Notes: generated by a model not told the origin, from the letters alone. A stretch of 64,000 nt of DNA from Bos javanicus (GCF_032452875.1 NC_083875.1:80064178-80128177); one strand, 5' to 3'; positions 10,817 to 22,289 are shown, counted from the stretch's first letter. Numbers and translations are program-made.

Positions 10817-13593
10817 TTGTTGCTGTTCAGTCACCAGTTGTGTCCAGCTCTTTGTAACTCCATGGACTGCAGCACACCAGGCTTCCCTGTCCTTCACCAT
10901 CTCCTGGAATTTATTCAAACTCATGTCCATTGAGTTGGTGATGCCATCCAACCATCTCATCATCTGTCGTCCCCTTCTCCTCCTGCCTTCAATCTTTCGC
11001 AGCATGGGGGTCTTTTCCAGTGAGTTGGCTTCTCGCATCAGGTGGCCAAACAATTGGTGCTTTAGCTTCAACATCAGTCCTTAAAGTGAATATTCAGGGT
11101 TGATTTCTTTTAGGATTGACTGGTTTGACCTCCTTGCTGTCCCAGGGACTCTCAAGAGTCTTCTCCAACACTACAGTTCAAAAGCATTAATTTTTTGGCA
11201 CTCAGCCTTTTTTATGGCCCAACTCTCACATCCATATGTAACTACTGGAAAAACCAAAGCTTTAACTATATGGACCTTTATTGGCGAAGTAATGTCTCTG
11301 TTTTTTAATATGCTAAGTTCATCATGGCTTTTCTTCTTTTTTCTTTTATTTCATGGCTGCAGTCACCATCCACAGTGATTTTGCTGCCCCACCAAAATAA
11401 AGTCTGTCATTGTTTCCATTGTTTCCCCATCTATTTGCCATGAAGTGATGGGACCATGATCTTAGTTTTCTGAATGTTGAGTTTCAAGCCAGCTTTTTCA
11501 CTCTCCTCTTTTACCTTCATCAAGAGGCTCTTTAGTTCCTCTTTGCTTTCTGCCATTAGGGTGGTATCACCTACATATCTGAGGCTATTGATATTTCCCC
11601 CAGCAATCTTGATTCCAGCCTGAAATTCATCCAACCCAGCATTTAGCATGCTGTACTCTGTATGTAAGTTAAATAAGCAGGGGGACAATATAGAGCCTTG
11701 ATATATTCCTTTCATGATTTTGAACCATTTTATTGTTTCATGTATGGTTTTAACTATTGCTTCTTGATCTGCATACAGATTTCTCAAGAGACAGGTAAGG
11801 TAGTCTGGTATTCCCAGCGCTTTACAGATTTTCCACAGTTTGTTGTGATCCACACAGTCAGAGGCTTTAGCGTAGTCAATGAAAAAGTAGATGTTTTTCT
11901 GGAACTCTCTTGCTTTTTCTATGATCCAACAGATGTTAGGAATTTGATCTCTGGCTTCTCTGCCTTTTCTAAATCTGGCTTGTACTTCTGGAAGTTCTTG
12001 GTTCACATACTGTTGAAGCCTAGCTTGGAGAATTTTGAGCATTACTGTGCTAGCATGTGAAATGATTAGAATTGTGCAGCAGTTTAAACATTCTTTGGCA
12101 TTGCCTTTCTTTGGCATTGGAATGAAAACTGACCTTTTTCAGTTCTGTGGCCACTGCTGACTTTTCCAAATTTGCTGGCATATTGAGTGCAGCACTTTCA
12201 CAGCATCATCTTGTAGGCTTTGAAATAGCTTGGCTAGAATTTCATTCATCACCTCCACTAGTTTTGTTCATAGTGATGCTTCCTAAGGCCCACTTGACTT
12301 CACATTCCAGGATGTCTGGCTCTAGGTGAGTGATCACAGAATCGTGGTTATCTGGATCATTAAGATCTTTTTTGTATAGTTCTGTGTATTCTTGCCATCT
12401 CTTCTTAATATCTTCTGCTTCTGCTAGGTCCATACCGTTTGTCCTTTTCGAGTCCATTTTTGCATGAAATGTTCCCTTGGTATCTCTAATTTTCTTGAAA
12501 AGGTATCTAGTCTTTCCCTTTTCCTCTATTTCTTTGCACTGATCACTGAGGAAGGCTTTCTTATCTCTCCTTGCTTTTCTCTGGAACTCTGCATTCAGAT
12601 GGGTATGTCTTTCCTTTTCTCCTTTGCCTTTCACTTCTCTTCTTTTCTCAGTTATTTGTAAGGCCTCCTCAGACAACCATTTTGCTATTTTGTATTTCTT
12701 TTTCTTGGATGATTTTGAGCACCGCCTCCTGTACAATGTTACAAACCTCCACCCATAGTTCTTCAGGCTCTCTGTCAGAACTAATCCCTTGAATCTATTT
12801 GTCACTTCCACTGTATAATCATTAGGGATTTGATTTAGGTCATACTTGAATGGCCTAGTGGTTTTCCCTATGTTCTTCGATTTAAGTCCTAATTTTGCAA
12901 TAAGGAGTTCATGATCTGAGCTAGTCAGCTCTCGTTCTTATTTTTTCAGACTGTATAGATCTTCTCCAAAAGCAGAGACATTACTTTGCCAACAAAGGTC
13001 CGTCTAGTCAAAGCTATGGTTTTTCCAGTGGTCATGTATGGATGTGAGAGTTGGACTGTGAAGAAAGCTGAGCGCTGAAGAATTGATGCTTTTGAACTGT
13101 GGTGTTGGAGAAGACTCTTGAGAGTCCCTTGGACTGCAAGGAGATCCAACCAGCCCATTCTAAAGGAGATCAGTCCTGGGTGTTCTTTGGAAGGAACGAT
13201 GCTAAAGCTGAAACTCCAGTACTTTTGCCACCTCATGCAAAAAGTTGACTCATTGGAAAAGACTCTGATGCTGGGAGGGATTGGGGGCAGGAGGAGAAGG
13301 GGACAACAGAGGATGAGATGGCTGGATGGCATCAACAACTCGATGGATGTGAGTTTGAGTGAACTCTGGGAGATGGTGATGGACAGGGAGGCCTGGCGAG
13401 TTGTGATTCATGAGGTTGCAAAGAGTTGGACACGACTGAGTGACTGAACTGAACTGAACTGAACTGATAGATCTTCTCCATCTTCAGCTACAAAGAATAT
13501 AATCAACCTGATTTTGGTATTGACCATCTGGTGATGTCCATGTGCAGAGTTGTCTCTTGTGTTGTTGGAAGAGGGTGTTTGCTATGATCAATG
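10817..13593 (-). mobile_element. BovB LINE inserted in the antisense L1
   Basis: The 3' end (TTGCTGTTCAGTCACC) is at 10817. Homology runs back through the reverse transcriptase (decayed frame 11431-12117) and linker (12242-12811) to a truncated 5' end in the endonuclease region near 13593. Diverged flanking copies CCATATCCTTG (10809-10819) and CCATGTCCTAG (13622-13632) may be the target-site duplication. The copy is interrupted at 12968-13466 by a second BovB. Confidence 0.9.
12968..13466 (+). mobile_element. Truncated BovB nested in the antisense BovB
   Basis: A 499-bp BovB 3' end in the opposite orientation to its host. It begins AAAAGCAGAGACATTACTTTG and ends in four CTGAA units. A perfect 13-bp duplication (ATAGATCTTCTCC at 12955-12967 and 13467-13479) marks the target site, so it is younger than its host copy. 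Confidence 0.95.
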
Positions 13594-13920
13594 CGATGTT
13601 CTAGCTATTGTAAATAGCTAGCCATGTCCTAGCTATTTTAAATAGTTCTGCGATGAACACTGGGGTACAATGACTTTTTCAATTATGGTTTCCTCAGGGT
13701 ATATGCCCAGTAGTGGGATTTCTGGATCATATGGTAGTTTTATTCCTAGGTTTTTGAGAAATCTCCATAATGGTCTCCATAGTGTCTGTATCAATTTTCA
13801 TTCCCACCAACAGTGCAAGAGAATTCCCTATTAATAATACCCTCTCCAGCATTTATTGCTTGTAGACTTTTTGATGATGGCCATTCTGATGGATGTGAGA
13901 TGATACCTCATTGTGATTTT

Positions 13921-14021
13921 TTAAAATTATTTTTTATTGAAGGATAATTGCTTTACAGAATTTTGCTGTTTTCTGTCAAACCTCAACATGAATCAGCCAT
14001 AGGTGTACATATATCCCCTCC
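13921..14021 (-). mobile_element. 101-bp L1 3'-end fragment nested in the antisense L1
   Basis: Flanked by a perfect 15-bp duplication (CCTCATTGTGATTTT at 13906-13920 and 14022-14036). The content is only the L1 3' UTR terminus and A-rich tail, read on the minus strand. It is an extremely 5'-truncated insertion. Confidence 0.93.
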
Positions 14022-15186
14022 CCTCATTGTGATTTTGATTTGCATTTCTCTGATGATGAGCAATATTATGCCTCTTTTCCTGTGTTTATTAGCCGTTTGT
14101 GTGTCTTCTTTGGAGAAATGTCTGTTTAGGTCTTCTGCCCACTTTTTGATTGGGTTGTTTGTTTTTCTGGTATTGAGCTGCATGAGCTGTTTGTGTATTT
14201 TATAGATTAATCTTTGTCTGTTGTTTCATTTGCTATTATTTTCTCCCATTCACCTTGCTTATAATTTCCTTCATTGTGCAAAAGTTTTTAAGTTTAATTA
14301 GGTTTAATTTGTTTATTTTTGCTTTTATTTCTATTACTCTAGGAGGTGGGTCATAGAGGATATTGGTGTGATTTATGTCAAAGAGTGTTCTGCCTATGTT
14401 TTCCTCTAAGAGTTTTATGGTTTCTGGTCTTACACTTAGGCCTTTAATCCATTTTGGGTTTTCCTGTGTATGTTGTTAAAAAGTGTTCTAATATCCTTCC
14501 TTTACACATAGTTGTCCAATTTTCCCAGCACCACTAAAGACTGTCTTTTCTCCATTGTATATTTTTGCCTCCTTTGTCAAAGATAAGGTGCCCATAAGTC
14601 CATGGATTTATCTCTGGGCTTCTTGGATTGGAAGAATCAATACTGTGAAAATGACTATTCTACCCAAAGCAATCTGTAGGTTCAGTACAATTCCTATTAA
14701 ACTATGAGTGGTATTTTTCATGTAATTGGAACAAATAGTTTGACAGTTTGTACATAAGACCCTAAATAGCTAAAGCAATTTTAAGAAGAATGGAGAAGGA
14801 GGAACCAACCATCTTGACTTCAGGATACACTACAAAGCTACAGTCACCCAGACAGTATGGTGCTGGACAAAAACAGAAACATAGAGCAATGGAACAAGAA
14901 ATTCTCTTACTGAAGCTGCTGTTGAGGATCTTGCCCTCTCATTGTAGGGTCAGGACTCAGAACACTAAAACAGAACATTAGCCAATGATGCTTTTATCTA
15001 GTTTAATGCTGACTTCACTAACATACTCAGACTATGAGCCAAGTCAGTGCGTACACTTGGGTTAGCCCTGTAATGCAACCCCCCTGGACAGAAATCCTAG
15101 AAATCCAGGAAAATATAACCAATGCCCTGTTACAGATTCATGCAACTGGAGGGAGCCCTTGTAAGGGTTCTCTAGCACTTCTATTT

Positions 15187-15313
15187 GGAGAAGGCAATGG
15201 CAACCCACTCCAGTACTCTTGCCTGGAAAATCCCACGGATGGAGCAGCCTGGTAGGTTGCAGTCCGTGGGGGTCATGAGGAGTCGGGCACGACTGAAGAG
15301 ACTTAGCAGCATC
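15187..15313 (+). mobile_element. Bov-A SINE monomer
   Basis: A single Bov-A unit from GGAGAAGGCAATGGCAACCC to GACTTAGCAGCATC-type sequence. The flanks AGCACTTCTATTT (15174-15186) and AGCACTTCTGTTT (15314-15326) are a 13-bp duplication with one mismatch. Confidence 0.9.
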
Positions 15314-15326
15314 AGCACTTCTGTTT

Positions 15327-15737
15327 ATCATCTGTTATTCCCAGAAATTCCTACAGTTGATCCTGATTTTACCAAGATCAAGGGCATCTCACAGGAATTC
15401 CTCTCCATCTGCCATCATACCCAACTTCTCTCTGCTCATCTAATGGTAACTTTATCCATTCCACATTGGTATATTTTATCCTCCTCATAACTCTTGAGCT
15501 CTTTCCCCTTCCTCCCTTCCCTTCAAAGGGGAAATAACTTCTCTTTCTGCTTCTTGTTTCTTTACTGTTTTATCTTCAATCTCATGATCCCCAATGGCTC
15601 CTTTCTTTTTTTTACAGACATGTAAAATCTCTTCCATTTGGAGAAAAATACAATTTCTCTTGACTCTGATCCTACCTCCAACCTTCAAATTTTCTCTCTC
15701 GTTTACCTCTCTGTACTTGCTATTTATAAGATTCTCA
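15327..15737. other. No recognised feature
   Basis: T/C-rich sequence with no repeat or exon signature that I can support. Confidence 0.4.
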
Positions 15738-15780
15738 TTATCTAATCTTCAGAATTTAGCTAATTCTGAAGATTAGATAA
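15738..15780. repeat. Perfect 19-bp inverted repeat with 5-nt loop
   Basis: The left arm TTATCTAATCTTCAGAATT (15738-15756) is the exact reverse complement of the right arm at 15762-15780, with TAGCT between them. It does not coincide with any transposon terminus I recognise. Confidence 0.95.
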
Positions 15781-15923
15781 ATTTGGCTGACTAATGAAGC
15801 CAAATTGAATTCTTGAAGGCAGTAGTGACTTCTTCATCATCTGTGTTAATGTTGTTTTTAAAGTCCTCATTTCCTCCATCTCAACTCTTAGCTACCCCTT
15901 TTCTTTGAAATTGATTTTTAAAA

Positions 15924-16078
15924 CTCTCCTGGTGGTCCAGTGGGTAAGACTCTATGCTCCCAATGCAGGGAACTCGGGTTTAATCCCTGATCAGGGAAGT
16001 AGATCTCACATGCCACAAGTAAATATCCTGCATGTTGCAACTAAGAGCCGTCACAGCCAAATAAATAAATAAATTAAA
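15924..16078 (+). mobile_element. CHR-type SINE
   Basis: CTCCTGGTGGTCCAGTGGG and GGTTTAATCCCTGATCAGGG are the box A and box B regions. The body ends in an (AAATA)n tail at 16058-16078. Confidence 0.85.
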
Positions 16079-16429
16079 ATCTTCCTTATTCTTCCCAAAC
16101 TCATTTTAATGATCTCAGTGTAAAATTTATGATAGGAAATCTGATTGATTTCAGATTTGGGCTATTGCAGTCATCTTCTGGTTTCCTTGCCCTTATTTTT
16201 TACTTTTTTATAACCTATCCTAAATCCCCTCTGCCCCCATAAACTGTTTTTTAAAACGATTTGCATGCAATCTCTTTATAATGACCATGTTAATGTGTGT
16301 CTTTAACAATAGTACTTTACCATATTCACACAATCATTCTTTTCTGTCCAGGAATCCTGAGTGTACTGCTGCGCCACCAGGTGGCCGGTATTGGAAGGTC
16401 GCTTCTAATACTCCATACAACTTTTTCTT

Positions 16430-16476
16430 TCAATCTCTCTCTCTCCTCCCTTCTTTCCTTCCTTCCCTCCACTCTT
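16430..16476. repeat. CT-rich simple repeat
   Basis: A pyrimidine run with TCTCTCTC and TTCCTTCC units at about 16434-16470. No transposon tail is obvious next to it. Confidence 0.8.
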
Positions 16477-16499
16477 GACTGATTTTTGGGGGCTTTAAT

Positions 16500-17000
16500 T
16501 TATAGTATACCTTAATTCAGCACTTTACAATGTGTCAGGCACTGGACTAGGCCTTAGACAAGACAAATGAAGGATTGTGTGTGCAAATAATAAGAAAAGA
16601 TTTCTAAGACATTTACAAATATTTATTAATCACCTGTTATGCCCCAGGCACTGTTTAAGTCCTTGATATACATTGGAAAACAAACAAACAAAAAGTTTCT
16701 GCTTTTGTGAGGTTTACATACAGGGGAGACACACAGAAAATTGTATATATAATAAATGATTTAATAAATAGGAAAGCCATAAATGCTATAAAGGAAACAA
16801 AATAGATCAGGGTCAAGGGGATTGGGAGTGCCACGGGCTGGGTGTAATTTTAATAGGGTCATCAAGGGAGATAATTGAGGTACCATTTGAGCAAAGACTT
16901 GTAGGGGGTGTGAACCCTTAAGGTAACTGTGGGGAGAACCTTCCAGACAGAGAAGCCAGGGCAGAAGCCATATGCTTCTGCCTGGAGAAAGAGCAAGTTG
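16500..17000 (+). repeat. Ancient mammalian interspersed repeat, family unassigned
   Basis: Phrases such as CAGGCACTGTTTAAGTCC, GGGGAGACACACAGAAAA, TTTGAGCAAAGACTTG and CCTTCCAGACAGAGAAGCC recall a widespread old mammalian repeat. I cannot name it reliably. Diverged and probably several hundred bases long. Confidence 0.35.
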
Positions 17001-17654
17001 CAAGACAAACAGGAGAGCGAGGAAGTGAGGGGAAGAAGGCAGAGAGGAGGGGGAGGAGGACTCTACGTCCTCATGGTCTTGGAAGTTGGCTTTCCTCAGA
17101 GGGAAGCCAGGAGCCATTGCAGGTTCTGTGACAGCTTCTGACATATTTTTTAAAGAACACCCTGGCAGTCATGCGGAGAGACAAACTGTTAAAACATTTT
17201 ATCCATATAATGCTAATTGTCCAATATGATTCCACACATTTACAAAAGCTGTATGTGTGTTTTATGTAGGAGAGAAAATATGTTTGTATACTAAGTGAAT
17301 ATATCAATACACGCATAGATGTCAGTTCATAGCAAATCATCTGGAAGGACAAAATTTCAACAGAAGGGATTGAGTAGGAAGGGGATGAAAAGCGAGCTTT
17401 TGCTCTTCTTGTCATCTTGCATTTGCTTGGATTTCTTTTTTTAGTTGTAAGCTTGTGTCTCTCTTGTAATGTCACAACAATACCGTTAGAGATGTGGCTG
17501 ACTTTCTGTTTGAGGAGAAAGTGGTATATAATGGGAAAGATCACCCCATGACTGTCTTCTTGTATATAATTACTTATGTACTCAGTCATGTGACAGGCCA
17601 TTGAGAGGATACTGAAGCAATATCTGAAACAATTCCTACTCTAAGAATATTTTT
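17001..17654. other. No recognised feature
   Basis: Purine-rich stretch (17030-17060) then AT-rich sequence. The minus-strand open frame 17071-17601 has no family resemblance and is taken as chance. Confidence 0.4.
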
Positions 17655-17880
17655 TGAGGAACTTCCCTGGTGGTCCAGTGGCTAAGAATTGCCTTGCAGT
17701 GCAGAGGACATGGGTTCAATCCTTGGTCGGGGAACTAAGATCCCATATGCCCCAGAACAACTAAGTCTGCCTGTGGCAACTACTGAGCCTGCACAGTGAA
17801 GATCTTGCTGACACGGCTAAGATCTGACACAACTAAGACCCCACACGACTAAGACCAGAGGCAAATAAGACCTTATGCAA
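17655..17880 (+). mobile_element. CHR-type SINE with long 3' body
   Basis: ACTTCCCTGGTGGTCCAGTGG (box A region), GGTTCAATCCTTGGTCGGGG (box B region) and the repeated AACTAAGAC-type tail units (17815-17870) match CHR elements. Confidence 0.85.
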
Positions 17881-17956
17881 TTAAGATGCAACATGGCCCA
17901 GTGGCTGTCAAGACTAGCTTCATGGCCTGTGTTTGCAGGAAAGTAGACATGGCTGT

Positions 17957-18229
17957 CAGAGAAGGCAATGGCACCCCACTCCAGTACTCTTGCCTGGAAA
18001 ATCCCACAGATGGAGGAGCCTGGTAGGCTGCAGTCCATGGGGTCGCTAATTCAGACATGACTGAGTGACTTCACTTTCACTTTTCACTTTCATGCATTGG
18101 AGAAGGAAATGGCAACCCACTCCAGTGTTCCTGCCTGGAGAATCCCAGGGATGGCGGAGCCTGGTGGGCTGCCGTCTATGGGGTCGCACAGAGTTGGACA
18201 CGACTGAAGCGACTTAGCAGCAGCAGCAA
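17957..18229 (+). mobile_element. Bov-A2 SINE (two Bov-A units)
   Basis: The first unit is GGCAATGGCACCCCACTCC..., then comes the CACTTTCACTTTTCACTTTC linker with ATGCATTGGAGAAGG. The second unit ends in GACTTAGCAGCAGCAGC. This is the standard Bov-A2 layout. Confidence 0.93.
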
Positions 18230-18232
18230 GGA

Positions 18233-20020
18233 ATCTTATGAGTCCCAAGGTGAAACAAACAGCATTGTAAATTTAAAGAAAAACCAGAGTGGCATTTTTG
18301 CACACAAACTGTCTGGGATTATAAATGAGAGCCCCCAAAGCTGCAATCTGAAGTCTTACCCATGGGGTTGACACAATGCCTGGGACCCTTTCCCAACTGG
18401 GGCTCCAGATTGCTGTCCTTCGGGACGTCCCAGCGCTGTGAAGTGTGAACATCTGGGTGTCTGTTTCAGTCAACAGCGCACTCCCTGAAATGGCTTTTCA
18501 CTGAGTTTTCAATGACAAAGAGAACAAACAATTGCTGTAGCCTTATTCTTGGTGTATACATACAACATGTATATCAGCAGTTCACAGTTGCAGCTGGAAA
18601 TGCTTTGTCACATGGTATAGTGTTAATATTTGTATAATAAGATCTTGGATAAAACTTTTGTTGATAGTTCATTTTGTTTCTCTCTGAGCATAACATGGGA
18701 TTAACTTGTAAGTTTATAGATTCTTAACAGAAATTTAAGAATGTACTCTGTGTTTACCAATGAAATTAATCAACTTTTTCCTGAAAGCATTTTTTGTACT
18801 TGTTCTGGGAAAATCTCCATTAGTTGATTAGAATGTCATTGTGTTTGCTTGTTGAATGACTCGCAAACTTCAGTGGTATCCTCCAAGTGGGAATTATAAC
18901 TGCATGGAGGGCTTGTACAGTGAATTTTGATCTAATCAAATTCAGCTTTCAGGTATTTATTGTAGCACCACTTATTCAGTTTCAGTTCCAACCACTTTGG
19001 TAAAATCGTCACACCTGCAGATTTGTTTGACTCAGTAAATCCTGACTGACACTCTACATTACCTGTGTGTTTGTAAGATTATTCTGATCTATAGGACAGA
19101 TGCTACTGTTTCCATCACTGTTTTATGCTTCAGTGAACACTTTTGAGGCACTGCTCCTTTTAAAAGAGTGAATTGGAGTAGAATATAACTCCATAGCAAT
19201 CACAAAGGTTGCAAATCTGCTAAAGAAGCCAATGGTGGACCAGGATGAATCTTGTTAACTGAATATTATGTGACAAGCTGGTTAATGGAGTCCTTGTGAG
19301 AAATGTTTCACATTGAAAGAAGCAATGATTACTGAGAACAAAATGGATTTCTGTGAAATCATGACAATCTTACTTCTCCAGTTCATGAGGTGTGATGATG
19401 ACTGTTTCACTGCTTTTTCCTCTGAAGCCCCCAAAGGCCGTGTGGTCTGCAGAGAGATCTCTGTGTTCCCTGCTGTGGGGACACTTCAAGCAAGGGAGCC
19501 TCCCTGGAGGCAGGCAAGAGCCCACAGGGAGCTGAGGGTTCTATAGACATATCAACTCCAACCTGATCTCTCACCAAAATGCCTAGCAGACCTTCCTATG
19601 TGCTTTCCTTGGATTCCTCAGCCCTGGAGTCTGTCTGTCTGTCCCCAGGAATGACTTTCCTGGCATAGTAACTGGCCCAGGGTCAGTGCTCAATAATTAT
19701 AGGTCTTCTGCTCAGGTTACCTGGAGACTTGATTGATGAGGTAATCAACACACTTGCTTGATGACGGAACACACTTTGCTACTGTGGGTTATGTAACACA
19801 ATCAGAATAGATAGTGCGGAGCAATCAGATTCAGCACCTCTGAGAAGGAAATGAGTCTGTGGCATCAGCCAAGAGCAGAGCGTGGGGTGAGGATGGTGAC
19901 CTCATGGAAGGCGTCTTGCAGCCCCGGCTGGTGCTGATGCTCAGAGCCAGCACATCAGTCTTGATAAGATATTAGATGCCTTCTGATGGGTAGATTTTAT
20001 GACTGTAAAATGACTTTATT
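18233..20020. other. About 1.8 kb with no recognised gene or repeat
   Basis: The codon frames are short. A possible L2/MIR end (CTGGCATAGTAACTGGCCCAGG...CTCAATAA) lies at about 19660-19700. Nothing else is supportable. Confidence 0.4.
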
Positions 20021-20030
20021 ATTGAAATTC

Positions 20031-20247
20031 CTGGGCTTCCCTCATAGCTCAGTCAGTAAAGAATCTGTCTGCAATGCAGGAGACCTGGGTTCGATTCCTG
20101 GGTCAGGAAGATCCCTTGGAGAAAGAAATGGCAACCCACTTCAGTATTCTTGCCTGGAGAATCCCACAGGCAGAGGAGCCTGGCAGGCTACAATCCATGG
20201 GGTTGCAAGAGTCAGACAGGACTTAGCAACTAAACCATCACTACTAC
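20031..20247 (+). mobile_element. Bov-tA SINE
   Basis: GGGCTTCCCTCATAGCTCAG head with TCGATTCCTGGGTCAGGAAG box B, then the Bov-A tail. The flanking TGAAATTC at 20023-20030 and 20248-20255 is the target-site duplication. Confidence 0.92.
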
Positions 20248-20527
20248 TGAAATTCTTATAGGCAAAGCAACATTATAGTAGAGAATGAAACTCAATTCCC
20301 CCATTGGAATAACAAGTAATTCATTTTTAAAAATTAAATGAAAGATTATTTAAATTCTATAATGCTTTACAATTTTCAAAAGTTTTACACAAATGATTTC
20401 ATGTATTTCCATAATAACCCTTTCACTTTCCTTCTCACCCCTACCTTGCCTGTCCCCTCTTGCCTCTCCCCATTGGTAACTACTAGTTCATTCTCTGAAT
20501 CTATGAGTCTGTTTCTTGTTTTATTTA

Positions 20528-20655
20528 CTTTTTTTTGTTTTGTTTTTGCCATTTGGCATGCGAGATCTTAGTTTCCAGACCAGGGACTGAACCTGTGCCT
20601 GCTTCAGTGAAAAAAGCACAGAATCTTAACCACTGGATCACCAGGGAATTCTCTG
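20528..20655 (-). mobile_element. CHR-type SINE
   Basis: The antisense arrangement ends in CTTAACCACTGGATCACCAGGG and contains CCAGACCAGGGACTGAACC (box B complement). The T-rich start at 20528 is the tail. Confidence 0.85.
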
Positions 20656-20825
20656 ACTGGTTTGTTGTATTTTTTTTTTTAGTGAAATAATTGCTTTTTA
20701 AAAACTTGAATTTTTCTTAGGAATGCAATTATATTGCTAATTTAATACATAGCTTCCTTTTTTCTTTAAGATTTTTTATGTGGATCATTTTAAAGCCTCT
20801 ACTGAATTTTTACAATATTAATTCT

Positions 20826-20941
20826 TTTTATTGTTTTGGTTTCTGGCTGTGAGACATGTGGGATTTTAGCTTCCCGACCAGGGATCGAACCCACTGCATT
20901 GAAAAGCGAAATCTCAACCTCTGGGCCGCCACGGAAGTCCC
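20826..20941 (-). mobile_element. CHR-type SINE
   Basis: CCCGACCAGGGATCGAACCC box B complement and CTGGGCCGCCACGGAAGTCCC at the 5' end. A second antisense CHR within 300 bp of the previous one. Confidence 0.85.
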
Positions 20942-20944
20942 AAG

Positions 20945-21290
20945 GCTTCTTTAACTTTTGTCGAATCAATAAGCCTGGTGTTTTATGAGCAGTTTTGGTT
21001 TACAATTGATTGGCAAGTACAGAGTATTCACACATGCCTCTCTCCATCATACACAGTTTCTCCTATCATTGACACCTTGCGTTAGTGGGATGCATTCATT
21101 GAAACTGATGAACCAGTAGTATACATTATTATTACTTAAGTTCATAATTTCCATCAGGGTTCATTCTGTGTTGACTGTATCCTCCGGGTGTTGACAAATG
21201 TATGAAGACACGTACCCACTACTGTGTATCATATGGAACAGTTTCTCTGCCCTAAAAACCCCATGCTCCAACTTTTTAACCTTCTAAAAG
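20945..21290 (-). mobile_element. Ancient L1 (L1M group) 3' UTR fragment
   Basis: Antisense of the old L1M 3' UTR: TTTATGAGCAGTTTTGG, AACTGATGAACC, TGACAAATGTATGAAGAC and TTTCTCTGCCCTAAAAACC all fit. It is the same family as the sense fragment near 57540-57812. Confidence 0.6.
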
Positions 21291-21299
21291 CCTCTCTGG

Positions 21300-21686
21300 G
21301 TTAGCCTTCCTGAAAGAGAATTGTGATGCAGACTTGCTCTTGCTGAAATTAAAGCGGCTTCCTTGTGACCCACAAAGTGCAAGCCTGTAGCACTTGGACT
21401 TCTCACCATCCAGCCTCACTTGTGTCTGTCACTGCTCCTCTTTCAGGGCCTTCTACTCCTGCCACTGCTCTTTGACATTCCCCCCACGCGCTGCTCACCT
21501 CCCCACTCCCTGCCTGTTTATGTCGCTCTTCTCTCCACACGAAGGCCCGGGCCTTTCCCACAGAGCTGCCTTCTCTCAAAGCCCATCACAGGAGCCCTCC
21601 CGCGATATACTCTGTTCCCTTGTGAGAGTCATCTCCCACTTCTCAGAACCTCCCTGACGCTGTCCCTCTGTCTCCTCAATGGCATT
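21300..21686. other. C-rich sequence, possibly an old L2 fragment
   Basis: The text recalls the 'Cys/Ser-rich' portion of L2 3' ends but is too diverged to assign. Open frames 21394-21657 and 21420-21746 overlap each other and look like chance. Confidence 0.25.
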
Positions 21687-21688
21687 TA

Positions 21689-21998
21689 CAGGTTGACCTC
21701 ACATTACTGCAACCTGCCAGATAACTGCATATTTTTTACAAATTGAAGTTTTGTGGCAACCTTGCATTGTCAGATGATGGTTAATATTAATATTTTAGCA
21801 ATAAGTTAGCTTTTAATTAAGGTATGTACATTTGTTTATATATAATGCTGTTGCACACTTAATAGACTACAGTATATTGTAAGCATAACTTTCATAGGCA
21901 CTGGGAAACCAAAAAATTCATGTGTCTCTCTTTATTGCGATATTCGATTTCTTGCTGGAATCTGGAACCCAACCCACCGCATCTCCGAGGTCTGCCTG
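21689..21998. mobile_element. Non-autonomous Tigger1-like DNA transposon
   Basis: The terminal inverted repeats CAGGTTGACCTC (from 21689) and the complement of GAGGTCTGCCTG (to 21998) are flanked by TA on both sides (21687-21688, 21999-22000). The interior phrases GTGGCAACCTTGCATTG, TTAATAGACTACAGTATA and GGCACTGGGAAACC match the Tigger1 ends. At 310 bp it keeps both termini and no transposase. Confidence 0.8.
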
Positions 21999-22049
21999 TA
22001 TCGGTTTCCGTCTCGTTTAGTTGTACTTGTCTTATTTTCTGACGTGCAG

Positions 22050-22240
22050 CATGGTGGGTAAGAGAATGTGCTCTGGAACCGAGGCCTTTCTTGCTGGCCT
22101 CTGACCTCAGTATTGGGTGTACACATACATAATGTGGAGACAGTTTGTGTGGTGTGAACCATCTGGAGTTATTGTGAGGATAAAATGAGTTAATCCATGT
22201 GGTGTTGACAAGACAGCCTGGCCCCCAGGAAGAGCTCTCA
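22050..22240 (+). mobile_element. MIR-like SINE
   Basis: A TTATTGTGAGGATAAAATGAG core-side motif with a GTGCTCTGGAACC upstream portion. Strongly diverged. Confidence 0.4.
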
Positions 22241-22289
22241 GATCATTAGCTGTTTGTTACTCCTCTGGTCTTCCTCCCACCACCCTCCT

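Larger units (their letters stand above)
10232..14903 (-). mobile_element. L1 LINE with 5' inversion (twin priming), split by later insertions
   Basis: The antisense L1 3' tail starts at 10232-10258. L1 homology resumes at 13622 after a BovB insertion and continues, with a further nested insertion at 13921-14021, back through ORF2 to 14624. There the orientation flips: 14625-14903 is sense-strand ORF2. Compared with the L1 at 2847-6108, the inverted piece corresponds to about 4352-4637 and the direct piece begins at about 4641. The two parts were adjacent in the parent RNA. This is the hallmark of twin priming during L1 integration. The ORFs are decayed. Confidence 0.9.

Noticed and set aside
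12968..13466. Inverted BovB pair at 10.8-13.6 kb as a functional hairpin or origin
   Set aside because: The 13-bp duplication shows it is simply a nested retrotransposon insertion.
20031..20120. tRNA-like boxes in this and other Bov-tA/CHR copies as tRNA genes
   Set aside because: They are tRNA-derived SINE heads; each continues into a SINE body or shows a target duplication, and the cloverleaf is not maintained.
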